Shown: piece after piece, positions 1 through 8,109 of the stretch
How the letters are laid out: each line of letters opens with the position of its first letter
Position numbering within the stretch: the first letter of the stretch is position 1
Assembly (NCBI RefSeq): GCF_021271205.1
Contig: NZ_JAIWKS010000004.1
Span: 372,001 to 436,000 of the forward strand
DNA length: 64,000 nucleotides
Reading direction: 5' to 3'
From: Pseudomonas uvaldensis
GTDB lineage: Bacteria; Pseudomonadota; Gammaproteobacteria; Pseudomonadales; Pseudomonadaceae
The notes under the pieces: generated by a model
Seen by the model: only the letters and a program-made list of their open reading frames with translations
What the model was told of the DNA's origin: nothing
Databases searched by the model: none
Position numbers and translations under genes: made by a program

Positions 1-713
1 TTCAAGCCATCGGAACTGGGCGTGAAATAACCCAGGCGAAAAAAACTCCCTTCCATTTCCCGTTGGGTGTAAAGCTCGTGGACGGCGTGGTACACCTTGT
101 CGTCCGGGCCACCAAGACGCGAAAGCTGGAGATCCATTGACTGGCTCCAGTTGCCGACGCTGGAACTGGCGTTGAGGCCATAGCGTCCGCCCGTGTCCTG
201 CTCCTGGCCACCATTGATATTCAGTTGGTTGTTGAGAATCAAGCCGAGACTGCCGCCTTCTGGCTGATCGTGATAACGCTTGGTTTCGTTGGCGCGCTCC
301 ACATCCCTGGTCAGGATCGACACCAATGAGTTCTCCAGGCTGTAATGCACAGCCAACAACCCGGCCGGGCAGTTGCCTTCACAAGCCCCCAACCTTTGGC
401 CTTGCTTGAGAAGCTGTTCCCATTGCTCGCGCAGGACAGCTTTTACCGTGCTGTCCTGCGTGTCGTTGAATTCGAGCAGGGTAATGCGATCATCCCGGGA
501 CAAGACCACCATGGCCTCACCGAGATACTGTTGATTGAGTTCGACACGAACCGCCAGAGGCACATCGAAAAAGTGCGATTCAAACTCGGCCGGTAGTCCC
601 TTGGCCTGGGCGAGCAGGCTTCTGGGCGTCGTACCCGGGGCAGTCGGCGCAGCCAATGCACTCGCGCACAGCAATAGCGCGAGGGCACCCGCGATGGGTG
701 TCATCGGAAACAT
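1..713 (-). CDS. CS1/alpha-type fimbrial outer-membrane usher, 3' part missing
   Basis: About 237 codons are open from ATG at 713 to the window edge; the rest lies outside. The product starts with a signal peptide (MFPMTPIAGALALLLCASALAA), followed by a segment resembling the N-terminal domain of CooC/CfaC/TcfC ushers (GLPAEFESHFFDVPLAVRVE) and then the start of a beta-barrel (SLGLILNNQLNINGG, ASSSVGNWSQSMDLQLSRL). Such ushers form the pore through which pilin subunits pass the outer membrane. It lies downstream of the major pilin on the same strand, as in coo/cbl operons. Assignment rests on context and motif feel rather than a search; the family is fairly sure, the specific system is not. 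Confidence 0.75.
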   Translation of the reverse strand, partial: MFPMTPIAGALALLLCASALAAPTAPGTTPRSLLAQAKGLPAEFESHFFDVPLAVRVELNQQYLGEAMVVLSRDDRITLLEFNDTQDSTVKAVLREQWEQLLKQGQRLGACEGNCPAGLLAVHYSLENSLVSILTRDVERANETKRYHDQPEGGSLGLILNNQLNINGGQEQDTGGRYGLNASSSVGNWSQSMDLQLSRLGGPDDKVYHAVHELYTQREMEGSFFRLGYFTPSSDGL

Positions 714-833
714 CAACGGATTCTCATAATCAACGAATGATCAGGGTGTTTCGGGTGCAAGCCGCCCGGCTCGGGATCGCCAGGCGACTTGCGAATGCCC
801 AAAGAGGTGAAGCTCACGGGGCATCGAACGACA

Positions 834-1325
834 TCACGGGGTAACGCGCGGCACGGCGTCGAAAATCACGGTCATGTCGGCGGTGTACAGACCGTTCTGG
901 GTATCCAAAGGCTTGGCCGGGACGATGGTCATGTCAGCCTGTGTCCCCGGAGTGGACGTCGCGTCATCCACCACTTCCTGGGAAAGCGCGGTGAGGGTTA
1001 CGCCGTTGAAGCTGGTGGTCAGGGCGATAGCATCGCGCCCGTTGTACAGTGCCGCAGGGCCACCTTCGATGTAGGCATGGACCGAACCGTCGGTGTTCTT
1101 CACGTCAAAGGTCTGGCGCAACGAGGTCAGCGTGCCGCTGACCGTGTTGTAGCTCATGATTTCATCTTTACCGAAGTTCGGATCACGTGGCATCACATGG
1201 AATTGCTGGGTCGGGATGTTCGCCGTGATGTGGATCGAGGAGCGAGCGTCATCGAGGGCGAACGCCGCCGAAGAACCCAGCGCAGCAGCAACCACAGCAG
1301 TACCGGATACGAATTGTTTGAGCAT
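834..1325 (-). CDS. CS1-type major fimbrial subunit
   Basis: 163 aa. Start chosen at 1325 (MLKQF) because AGGTG lies 8 nt upstream; the in-frame ATG at 1349 has no ribosome site. A signal peptide (MLKQFVSGTAVVAAALGSSAAFA) precedes the mature pilin, which has no cysteine and shows the CS1/CFA-I type layout (IHITANIPTQQFHVMP near the mature N terminus, IVPAKPL and MTVIFDAV near the C terminus). Alternate chaperone-usher pilins of this class polymerise by donor-strand exchange through their N-terminal strand. It is followed by the usher. In the E. coli coo order a chaperone gene precedes the pilin; none is present upstream here, so it should lie beyond the window or elsewhere. Confidence 0.8.
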   Translation of the reverse strand: MLKQFVSGTAVVAAALGSSAAFALDDARSSIHITANIPTQQFHVMPRDPNFGKDEIMSYNTVSGTLTSLRQTFDVKNTDGSVHAYIEGGPAALYNGRDAIALTTSFNGVTLTALSQEVVDDATSTPGTQADMTIVPAKPLDTQNGLYTADMTVIFDAVPRVTP

Positions 1326-1759
1326 GTTGTTAACACCTGTTCTTGGCATAAAGAGAAGGATTGGAGTTGCCGCCCGACATTAACTTTTGCGACACCTCCA
1401 ACGCCGGGCATGATCGGCTCTCTTCAATTAAAAAAAAGCAGGCAAATTCGCACAATCGTGTAGTAAAACCAGCACACGAAAGAGCGAAAAATACTCGGAT
1501 CCATATAAAAAACAAGTTTGGATGTCAGAAACAACCCACACTTGCAGTCGCGCCGCGCCATTGCCACATGTCAAGCAAAACCGACGCAAAATAGCGTTAT
1601 CCGCCTATTTCAACTATTGGGGTAAGGTCGTGCGCAGGATAACTATCGCGCGACGCCATTAGATATATCTTAGTTTCAGGACATCGCCAAGCTCGAAGAT
1701 ATATCTCAGGATAAAAGATATATCTGAACTCTATCTTATGCAGCACGGAGAACAGGCAT
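1326..1759. other. AT-rich divergent intergenic region between pilin and PadR genes
   Basis: 434 bases without a gene. It holds the upstream region of the fimbrial operon (leftward) and the promoter of the PadR regulator (rightward). The stretch 1425-1560 is rich in A runs, unlike the GC-rich neighbours. Three identical palindromes (separate entry) occupy 1661-1725. Confidence 0.6.
1661..1725. promoter_or_regulatory. Three AGATATATCT palindromes, probable PadR (YqjI/NfeR) operators
   Basis: The 10-bp perfect palindrome AGATATATCT occurs exactly three times, at 1661-1670, 1697-1706 and 1716-1725 (start-to-start 36 and 19 bp). All lie within 100 bp of the start of the PadR gene. PadR/YqjI-type regulators are known to autoregulate through inverted repeats, so these are the natural operator candidates; binding is inferred. 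Confidence 0.75.
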
Positions 1760-2329
1760 ATGACAGACTCTTATTTTCAGGCCGAACGTGGACAAGACCG
1801 CTTCGAACAACTTGCACCCGTTCGTGAGCGTGGCAACCGGGGGCCCCGGATCTTTGCTTCCGGTGAGCTGAAGCTGCTGGTTTTGGCATTGATCGCCGAA
1901 CAGCCCTGCCACGGCTATGACTTGATCCGTCGCATCGAAAACATGTTCGATGGCGCCTACAGTCCCAGCCCCGGCGTGATCTACCCGACCCTGACGTTCC
2001 TTGAAGGGCGCGCGATGATCCATGGCGGCACCGAGGGCGGAAAAAAAAGCTACAGCGTCACCGACGCCGGACGTCTATTGCTTGAAGAGCAGGCGAGCGC
2101 GCTGGAAGCCGTGCGGGTGCGTATCGAGGTGAGCAAGCGCACGTTGCGCGGCCATGACCGGCCCCCGGAGATTCACGAAGCGGTGTATAACTTGCGTCAT
2201 GCGCTGCGCAAGCACCATGGCCGCTGGAGCCCGGAAGAAATCATGCGGGTGCGTGACCTGCTCAACGACACCGCCAAAGCCATCATCGACGGCCATGACC
2301 GTCTACCCCTTGCGGAACCTAGCCAATGA
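1760..2329 (+). CDS. PadR-family regulator, YqjI/NfeR-like
   Basis: 189 aa with a winged-helix PadR domain near residues 32-110: GELKLLVLALI, HGYDLIRRIE, SPSPGVIYPTL, GGKKSYSVTDAGRLLLEE. These match E. coli YqjI (NfeR), a nickel/iron-responsive repressor of the ferric reductase gene yqjH. The start at 1760 has GGAG 11 nt upstream. It overlaps the siderophore-interacting protein gene by ATGA, so the two are co-transcribed, whereas in E. coli the pair is divergent. Odd point: E. coli YqjI has a long His/Cys-rich N-terminal tail that binds metal; this protein has only about 30 residues there, with no His or Cys. Either metal sensing differs or another ligand is used. Confidence 0.85.
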   Translation: MTDSYFQAERGQDRFEQLAPVRERGNRGPRIFASGELKLLVLALIAEQPCHGYDLIRRIENMFDGAYSPSPGVIYPTLTFLEGRAMIHGGTEGGKKSYSVTDAGRLLLEEQASALEAVRVRIEVSKRTLRGHDRPPEIHEAVYNLRHALRKHHGRWSPEEIMRVRDLLNDTAKAIIDGHDRLPLAEPSQ

Positions 2330-3111
2330 CAGACATCGATCCAAACACCATTCACCGTGTCAGCCACGAGATCAAGCGTCGGCACCTGCAAGTATTGCGG
2401 GTGGTGGATCTGACCCCACGCATGCGCCGTATCACGGTCGGCGGGCCGGAACTGGCCGGGTTCGTCAGCCTGGGCACGGATGATCATGTGAAGGTGTTCT
2501 TCCCACAGAACGCCGAGGAACGAGCAGCCCTGGCAACCTACGACCCCAGCGCCGGAAAGGCCCAAGGCCCGCTGCCCCCCATGCGCGACTACACCCCGCG
2601 CCGTTACGATCCGGACGCCCTGGAACTGGACCTCGACTTCGTGCTCCACGGCGACGGCCCGGCCGCGACCTGGGCGGCCCAGGCGACACCCGGCCAATAC
2701 CTGGATATCGGCGGGCCACGGGGCTCGATGATCGTGCCGGACATTTTCGAGAACTACCTGCTCATCGGCGATGAAACCGCCCTGCCCGCCATCGCCCGGC
2801 GGCTCGAAGGCCTGTCGCCGAACCGGCGCGCACTGGTGGTGGTAGAAGTGGAAAACGGCGCCGAACAGCAATTACTCCACAGCCCGGCGCAGGTGCATGT
2901 GATCTGGGTGCTACGCGAGGGCCGCCATGACAGCCTGCTGACCACCGTGCAACATCTGGACATGCCCGACGGCAAGCTGTACGCCTGGGTCGCCACCGAA
3001 AGCAAAGTGTCGCGGCAGATCCGCCGGGTGTTGCTGGATGAAAAACGGCTGGACCCGGACTTCGTCAAGGCCGTGGGTTATTGGAAGGCGGATGACAGCG
3101 ACGAGGACTGA
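2326..3111 (+). CDS. Siderophore-interacting protein, NADPH ferric-chelate reductase (YqjH/NfeF/ViuB family)
   Basis: 261 aa, usual size for the family. N-terminal FAD-binding barrel with the flavin motif RDYTPRRYDP (near residues 87-96), then a NAD(P)-binding half with LLIGDETALPAI and the typical C-terminal segment WVATESKVSRQIRRVL...GYWKADDSDED. Members reduce ferric siderophores in the cytoplasm to release iron. Translation is coupled to the upstream PadR gene through ATGA overlap, which places iron release under that regulator. A third gene follows after 4 nt. Confidence 0.9.
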   Translation: MTDIDPNTIHRVSHEIKRRHLQVLRVVDLTPRMRRITVGGPELAGFVSLGTDDHVKVFFPQNAEERAALATYDPSAGKAQGPLPPMRDYTPRRYDPDALELDLDFVLHGDGPAATWAAQATPGQYLDIGGPRGSMIVPDIFENYLLIGDETALPAIARRLEGLSPNRRALVVVEVENGAEQQLLHSPAQVHVIWVLREGRHDSLLTTVQHLDMPDGKLYAWVATESKVSRQIRRVLLDEKRLDPDFVKAVGYWKADDSDED

Positions 3112-3115
3112 CTCC

Positions 3116-3583
3116 ATGCTTTTCCTGCTCGCCTACATCAGCAGCGTCGTGCTGATCAACTACGCCTTTTCCGCCGCGCCACACCTGGACATCATCTGGT
3201 CGGCCTGGGGCGGGCTGGTGTTTATCCTGCGGGACATGGTCCAGACCCGCTTTGGCCATGGCGCCATTGTGGCGATGCTGGCGGCGCTGGTGTTGTCCTA
3301 CGTGACTTCGGATCCGACCATCGCCCTGGCCAGCGCCACAGCGTTTGCGGTGTCCGAGTGCATCGATTGGCTGGTTTTCACCATCACCAGGCGCCCACTG
3401 CATGACCGGCTCTGGATCAGCTCGGCCCTGAGCATTCCCCTGGACACCTTTATTTTCTTCGGCCTGATCGACGCCCTGACGCCTGGCGTGGTGATCACCG
3501 CCCTGGCCTCGAAATTCGCCGGGGTTACGGCTGTCTGGCTGATCATGGCCTGGCGCTTGCGTCGACAAGTCATGGCCAATTGA
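3116..3583 (+). CDS. Small integral membrane protein, VUT/YhhQ-like
   Basis: 155 aa. The ATG at 3116 follows the upstream stop by 4 nt with GAGG as ribosome site, so it probably forms an operon with the PadR and ferric reductase genes. Four to five hydrophobic segments are visible (LFLLAYISSVVLINYAF, IVAMLAALVLSYV, ISSALSIPLDTFIFFGLI, GVVITALASKFAGVTAVWLIMAW). The layout, including an acidic SECIDWLVF segment, resembles the VUT/YhhQ family linked to queuosine-precursor uptake. The link with a metal-responsive operon is unusual for that function, so the substrate stays open. Confidence 0.6.
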   Translation: MLFLLAYISSVVLINYAFSAAPHLDIIWSAWGGLVFILRDMVQTRFGHGAIVAMLAALVLSYVTSDPTIALASATAFAVSECIDWLVFTITRRPLHDRLWISSALSIPLDTFIFFGLIDALTPGVVITALASKFAGVTAVWLIMAWRLRRQVMAN

Positions 3584-3593
3584 AGCCAAACCC

Positions 3594-3625
3594 CGCGGTT
3601 CATGTAAAATGCCGCGTTTTCTCTC
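3594..3625 (+). terminator. Weak hairpin after the PadR operon
   Basis: A 5-bp stem CGCGG/CCGCG (3594-3598, 3612-3616) is followed by TTTTCTCT. The loop contains TAAAAT (3605-3610), which could instead be the -10 of the purT promoter; the two readings cannot be separated by eye. Confidence 0.4.
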
Positions 3626-3685
3626 CACGGGAAGCTCGCCCGGCGCGCAACCCTCGATGATCCGCTCCTGTTTGAGGACCTTCAG

Positions 3686-4867
3686 ATGACCCGTATCGGA
3701 ACTCCATTGTCGCCCACCGCGACCCGCGTATTGCTGTGTGGCAGCGGTGAGCTGGGCAAGGAAGTGGTAATCGAACTGCAGCGCCTGGGCGTCGAGGTGA
3801 TTGCCGTGGATCGCTACGCCAACGCGCCGGCCATGCAAGTGGCCCATCGCAGCCATGTGATCAACATGCTCGACGGCGCGGCGCTGCGTGCCGTGATCGA
3901 AGCCGAGAAGCCTCACTTCATCGTGCCGGAAATCGAAGCCATCGCCACCGCGACATTGGTGGAACTGGAGGCCGAAGGCTTCACCGTGATCCCCACCGCC
4001 CGTGCCGCGCAACTGACCATGAACCGTGAAGGCATCCGTCGCCTGGCCGCCGAAGAACTGGGTCTACCGACCTCGCCGTACTTCTTCGCCGACACCGTGG
4101 AAGATTACCGCAAGGCTGTGCACACCCTGGGTTTCCCGTGTGTGGTCAAGCCGGTCATGAGTTCGTCGGGCAAGGGACAGAGCCTGCTGCGCAGCGCCGA
4201 CGACGTGCAGAAAGCCTGGGACTACGCCCAGGAAGGCGGTCGTGCCGGCAAGGGTCGGGTCATCATCGAAGGCTTCATCGACTTTGATTACGAAATCACC
4301 TTGCTCACCGTGCGCCATGTCGGCGGCACTACCTTCTGCGCGCCGGTCGGCCATCGCCAGGAAAAAGGCGACTACCAGGAATCCTGGCAGCCCCAGGCCA
4401 TGAGCCCGGTGGCCCTGGCCGAATCCGAGCGCGTCGCCAAGGCAGTGACCGAGGCCCTGGGCGGTCGCGGTCTGTTTGGTGTCGAGCTGTTCATCAAGGG
4501 CGATCAGGTGTGGTTCAGTGAAGTCTCGCCACGCCCGCATGACACTGGCCTGGTGACGCTGATCTCGCAAGACCTGTCGCAATTCGCGTTGCACGCCCGC
4601 GCCATCCTCGGCCTGCCGATTCCGCTGATCCGTCAGTTCGGCCCGTCGGCTTCGGCGGTGCTGCTGGTGGAAGGCCAGTCGACCCAGACCGCTTTCGCCA
4701 ACCTCGGCGCCGCCCTGAGCGAACCGGACACTGCCCTGCGCCTGTTCGGCAAGCCGGAAGTCAACGGCCAGCGCCGCCTGGGCGTGGCCCTGGCCCGTGA
4801 CGAATCCATCGAAGCGGCCCGCGCCAAGGCAACCCGCGCCTCCCAGGCGATCACGGTCGAGTTGTAA
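3686..4867 (+). CDS. purT: Formate-dependent phosphoribosylglycinamide formyltransferase 2
   Basis: 393 aa, full length. PurT makes formyl-GAR from GAR, formate and ATP, the folate-independent third step of purine synthesis. Visible features: N-terminal [23 protein letters not shown]-grasp segment [13 protein letters not shown] (about residues 153-165), and the C-terminal signature [16 protein letters not shown]. It stands alone, with its own leader of about 100 bp and a bidirectional terminator after it. The cell also carries purL in this window. Confidence 0.97.
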   Translation: MTRIGTPLSPTATRVLLCGSGELGKEVVIELQRLGVEVIAVDRYANAPAMQVAHRSHVINMLDGAALRAVIEAEKPHFIVPEIEAIATATLVELEAEGFTVIPTARAAQLTMNREGIRRLAAEELGLPTSPYFFADTVEDYRKAVHTLGFPCVVKPVMSSSGKGQSLLRSADDVQKAWDYAQEGGRAGKGRVIIEGFIDFDYEITLLTVRHVGGTTFCAPVGHRQEKGDYQESWQPQAMSPVALAESERVAKAVTEALGGRGLFGVELFIKGDQVWFSEVSPRPHDTGLVTLISQDLSQFALHARAILGLPIPLIRQFGPSASAVLLVEGQSTQTAFANLGAALSEPDTALRLFGKPEVNGQRRLGVALARDESIEAARAKATRASQAITVEL

Positions 4868-4880
4868 GGCTGCAATAAAC

Positions 4881-4917
4881 CTTGTGGCGAGGGGATTTCT
4901 TGCCACAGAGACAAGCT
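4881..4917. repeat. TGTGGCGAGGGGATTT-type palindromic repeat
   Basis: TTGTGGCGAGGGGATTTC with imperfect reverse part TTGCCACAG. Related units with a GGGGATTTAT core occur at 8770-8806 and 34370-34419, so this is a second, shorter repeat family distinct from the GGGAGCGGGCTTGCTCGCGA REPs. Confidence 0.6.
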
Positions 4918-4920
4918 CAA

Positions 4921-4954
4921 AAAAAGGCGACACCCGCAAAGGTGTCGCCTTTTT
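4921..4954. terminator. Bidirectional terminator between purT and gcd
   Basis: Perfect 9-bp stem GGCGACACC (4926-4934) / GGTGTCGCC (4941-4949), loop CGCAAA, flanked by an A run on the left and a T run on the right. It can stop purT (rightward) and gcd (leftward). Confidence 0.9.
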
Positions 4955-4972
4955 CATGAACGCCGGTGTCGC

Positions 4973-7387
4973 TTAGTCCGGCAGTTTGTAGGCAATCACA
5001 TAGTCACCCTGCTTCGTACCCAGCGAACCGTGGCCGCCGGCGACGACCAGCACATATTGCTTGCCGTCCTTGCCGGTGTAGGTCATCGGCGTGGTCTGGG
5101 CACCGGCCGGCAGGCGGCCTTCCCACAATTGCTTGCCGTTCTTCACGTCGTAGGCACGCAGGTACTGGTCGAGGGTACCACTGAGGAACGCCAGGCCACT
5201 GGCGGTGGTGAACGTGCCGCCCAGGCTCGGTACGCCCATGCTCAGCGGAATCGGTACCGGCGAGCTGTCACGCACGGTGCCGTTCTTGTGTTTCCACAGG
5301 GTCTTGTTGTTGGTCAGGTCCACCGCCGCCACGTAACCCCAGGCCGGTGCCTGGCACGGCAGGCCCATAGGCGACAGCAGAGCTTCGAGGATCACGCCGT
5401 ACGGCGCGCCTTTGTTCGGCTGCACGCCTTCGGTTTCGCTCTTGCGCCCCGGACCACCAGCCACTTCCGCCGCCGGTACCAGTTTGGACTTGAACGCCAT
5501 GTAGCTCGGGTTGACGAACGCGATCTGGCGCACCGGATCGACCGAGATACCGCCCCAGTCAAACACGCCGAAGTTGCCTGGATAAACGATCGAGCCTTGC
5601 AGCGACGGCGGTGTGAACATGCCCTCGTATCGCAGCGACTTGAACTCTATCCGGCAGAGCATCTGGTCGAACGGGGTCACGCCCCACATGTCGCGTTCCT
5701 TGAGGACCGGCGGCACAAAGTTCAGGTCGGACATCGGTTGGGTCGGCGAAGTGTAGTCGCCTTCCACCGCACCTTGCGGCACCGGGATTTCCTTGATCGG
5801 GACAATCGGCTGGCCGTTGCTGCGGTCGAGCACGTAGATGCTGCCCTGCTTGGTCGACGCCAGTACGGCCGGCTTCACGCCGTCGGCGGTCTTCAGGTCC
5901 ATCAGAGTCGGTTGACCGCCGACATCCATGTCCCACAGGTCGTGGTGGGTGAACTGGAAGTACCAGCGCACCTTGCCGGTGGCGATGTCCAGCGCCGTCA
6001 GGCCGGCGGCGTATTTTTCCGACTCAGGCGTACGCATGCCACCGAACTGGTCGGGGGTCTGGTTGCCCATCGGCAGGTAAAGCATGCCAAGTTTTTCGTC
6101 GACGCTGAACATGGACCACATGTTCGGCGAGTTGCGGGTGTAGGTCTGGCCTTCGGCAATCGGCGTGGTCTCGTCCGGGTTACCGCTGTCCCAGTTCCAC
6201 ACCAGCTTGCCGGTGTGCACGTCGTAGGCGCGGATCACGCCGCTGGGCTCGTCGGTGGAGACGTTATCCGTGACGTGGCCGCCGATCACCACCAGGTTCT
6301 GGGTGACCGCCGGTGGCGAAGTGGAGTAGTAACCGCCGGCCGTGAAGCCACCGATGTTGGCGGTCAGGTCAACCTGACCCTTGTCACCGAAGTCTTCACA
6401 CATCTTGCCGGTATCGGCGTTCAGAGCGATCAAGCGGGTGTCGGCGGTCGGCAGGAAAATCCGCCGAGGGCAAACGGTGCTGGCCGGTGTATTGCTGGCA
6501 GTACCGGTCGGGCTCTGCTCGGCCGAGGCGTATACCGCGTCGTCGTGGTAGGTCACGCCACGGCAGGTCATGTGGGCCCAACCCTTGAAGTTTTCCGCTT
6601 TTTGCGTGGAAAGCTTCGGATCGAAACGCCAGATTTCCTTGCCGGTTTCCGGTTCCAGCGCGATGACCTGACTGTGGGGCGTGCACACGTAAAGCATGCC
6701 GTTGACTTTCAGCGGGGTATTTTCCGCGGTGGTCTCACCCGGGTCACCCGGCCCTGGCAGGTCGCCGGTGCGATAGCTCCAAGCCTGCTCCAGCTTACTG
6801 ACATTCTGCGGGGTGATCTGTGCCAACGGCGAGTAACGATCGCCATGAGCGCTACGGCCGTAGGAATTCCAGTCGCCGTCGGGCATGGCCGGTGCGGTGT
6901 TGGTCATGCCCGGTACGCTGTCCCGGTCCAGTTGGCCCTTGATTTCACCGGGATTGGTGAACTGGCTGGCCAGTGCGACAACACCGGCGATGACCACGGA
7001 GGCGCCCAATGCGCGGGTGCCCATCGGCGAGGCGTCGGTCGTCAGCAACGGGCGCCGAAACCACGGCAGCAGCAGGACAATGCCCAAGGCAAACAACATC
7101 GCCAGGCGCGGTACCAGTTGCCACCAGTCCAGGCCCACTTCCCACAACGCCCACACGGTGCTGGCGAACAGCACCAGTGCGTACAAGCCCAGGGCAGCAC
7201 GATGGGCCATGAACAGCAGTACGCCGGTCAAGACCAGGCCGATACCCGCCAGCAGGTAATACCACGAGCCGCCAAGCGTGCTCAGCTTGACCCCGCCCGC
7301 CAACAGGGCCAGGCCCATCAATAGAAGCAGCATGCCGAGCAGGCTCGGTAGCAGACGGCTTCGACTCAAAGCACCCTCAGTGCTCAT
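4973..7387 (-). CDS. gcd: Membrane-bound PQQ-dependent glucose dehydrogenase
   Basis: 804 aa. Five hydrophobic segments occupy roughly the first 140 residues (LLPSLLGMLLLLMGLALLAGG, WYYLLAGIGLVLTGVLLFMAH, ALGLYALVLFASTVWALWEVG, ...), followed by a periplasmic eight-bladed PQQ beta-propeller starting near DGDWNSYGRSAHGDRYSPLAQI. Gcd oxidises glucose to gluconolactone in the periplasm and passes electrons to ubiquinone; in fluorescent pseudomonads the gluconate made this way drives phosphate solubilisation and the peripheral glucose pathway. It is monocistronic, with a terminator on one side and a REP-containing leader on the other. Confidence 0.97.
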   Translation of the reverse strand: MSTEGALSRSRLLPSLLGMLLLLMGLALLAGGVKLSTLGGSWYYLLAGIGLVLTGVLLFMAHRAALGLYALVLFASTVWALWEVGLDWWQLVPRLAMLFALGIVLLLPWFRRPLLTTDASPMGTRALGASVVIAGVVALASQFTNPGEIKGQLDRDSVPGMTNTAPAMPDGDWNSYGRSAHGDRYSPLAQITPQNVSKLEQAWSYRTGDLPGPGDPGETTAENTPLKVNGMLYVCTPHSQVIALEPETGKEIWRFDPKLSTQKAENFKGWAHMTCRGVTYHDDAVYASAEQSPTGTASNTPASTVCPRRIFLPTADTRLIALNADTGKMCEDFGDKGQVDLTANIGGFTAGGYYSTSPPAVTQNLVVIGGHVTDNVSTDEPSGVIRAYDVHTGKLVWNWDSGNPDETTPIAEGQTYTRNSPNMWSMFSVDEKLGMLYLPMGNQTPDQFGGMRTPESEKYAAGLTALDIATGKVRWYFQFTHHDLWDMDVGGQPTLMDLKTADGVKPAVLASTKQGSIYVLDRSNGQPIVPIKEIPVPQGAVEGDYTSPTQPMSDLNFVPPVLKERDMWGVTPFDQMLCRIEFKSLRYEGMFTPPSLQGSIVYPGNFGVFDWGGISVDPVRQIAFVNPSYMAFKSKLVPAAEVAGGPGRKSETEGVQPNKGAPYGVILEALLSPMGLPCQAPAWGYVAAVDLTNNKTLWKHKNGTVRDSSPVPIPLSMGVPSLGGTFTTASGLAFLSGTLDQYLRAYDVKNGKQLWEGRLPAGAQTTPMTYTGKDGKQYVLVVAGGHGSLGTKQGDYVIAYKLPD

Positions 7388-7494
7388 AGTGTGATCTCCG
7401 TGAGGTTTTAAAGAGTCCCGCGCAAAGTGTCACTGTAGATGACGATCCTTTGGGGGCATGGTTCAGTTAAAAGTGTCCGGATGTTACGAATCCC

Positions 7495-7587
7495 CTGTGG
7501 GAGCGGGCTTGCTCGCGAAAGCGGTGGATCATTCGACTAATGAGGCTGAGTATGAAATCGCTTTCGCGAGCAAGCCCGCTCCCACAG
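7495..7587. repeat. REP pair (BIME)
   Basis: Two facing copies of the Pseudomonas REP, GTGGGAGCGGGCTTGCTCGC and its reverse complement, separated by about 40 bp. Typical extragenic palindromic element. Confidence 0.9.
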
Positions 7588-7681
7588 CAAAAGTTGTTCG
7601 CGGCAGATACAGAGACAGCGCTGTCTTTCAAGATTGGAAGTAGAACATCGAGAACAGCGAAAAGGCTCTGTCACGCAACAA

Positions 7682-7691
7682 GAAACGTTTC
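7682..7691. promoter_or_regulatory. FruR/Cra-like palindrome GAAACGTTTC
   Basis: Perfect 10-bp palindrome matching the core of the Cra/FruR site (TGAAACGTTTCA), with A instead of T at the left flank. It overlaps the -35 position of a possible promoter with GATAAT at 7707-7712. It lies between gcd and the VF530 gene; whether FruR binds is inference. Confidence 0.35.
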
Positions 7692-7875
7692 AGTAAGCCG
7701 CGCAAGGATAATGTTCTGTTACACATAGAGAAAGCGCTTTTGTTGACATGGATCGTTTCGCTTTCGGTAACAGTGGGCACAAGGCAAGCGCGTCGAGACG
7801 CAACTAGGCTTCCACCTTGAGGGCACCTCGGCTAAGGTGCGCCGCTTTACCGTCTCATTCGCGCAAAGGCCCTCC

Positions 7876-8106
7876 ATGAACGAACAAAACAACAACCCGC
7901 TGCACGGCGTGACGCTGGAGCAGATCCTCAATGCCCTGGTCCAGCATTACGAGTGGTCGGGGCTGGCCGAGCGCATCGATATCCGCTGCTTCAAAAGCGA
8001 CCCGAGCATCAAGTCGAGCCTGACGTTCTTGCGCAAGACGCCGTGGGCGCGGGAGAAGGTCGAGCGTTTGTACATCAAGTTGATGCGTACCAAACGGCCG
8101 GTCTGA
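7876..8106 (+). CDS. VF530-family small DNA-binding protein
   Basis: 76 aa starting at [18 protein letters not shown]; an upstream in-frame ATG at 7837 would add 13 residues with no ribosome site. The motif set HGVTLEQIL...[46 protein letters not shown] is the whole VF530/DUF2132 fold, a small helical domain with structural similarity to DNA-binding proteins. No cellular role is established. The next gene starts 3 nt after its stop. Confidence 0.85.
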   Translation: MNEQNNNPLHGVTLEQILNALVQHYEWSGLAERIDIRCFKSDPSIKSSLTFLRKTPWAREKVERLYIKLMRTKRPV

Positions 8107-8109
8107 GTC

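Larger units (their letters stand above)
7388..7875. other. Intergenic region between gcd and the VF530 gene
   Basis: 488 bases without a gene. It holds the gcd upstream region, a REP pair (7495-7587), a GAAACGTTTC palindrome (7682-7691) and a TTGACA hexamer (7743-7748). No further open frame is convincing. Confidence 0.6.

Noticed and set aside
5030-7324. 764-codon open frame opposite gcd
   Set aside because: Arg/His/Gly-rich composition with no domain; antisense shadow of a clear PQQ dehydrogenase.
7458-7643. Short frame over the REP pair after gcd
   Set aside because: Translation of REP sequence (GAGLLAKA...), a typical false gene in Pseudomonas; the same applies to short frames over other REPs.
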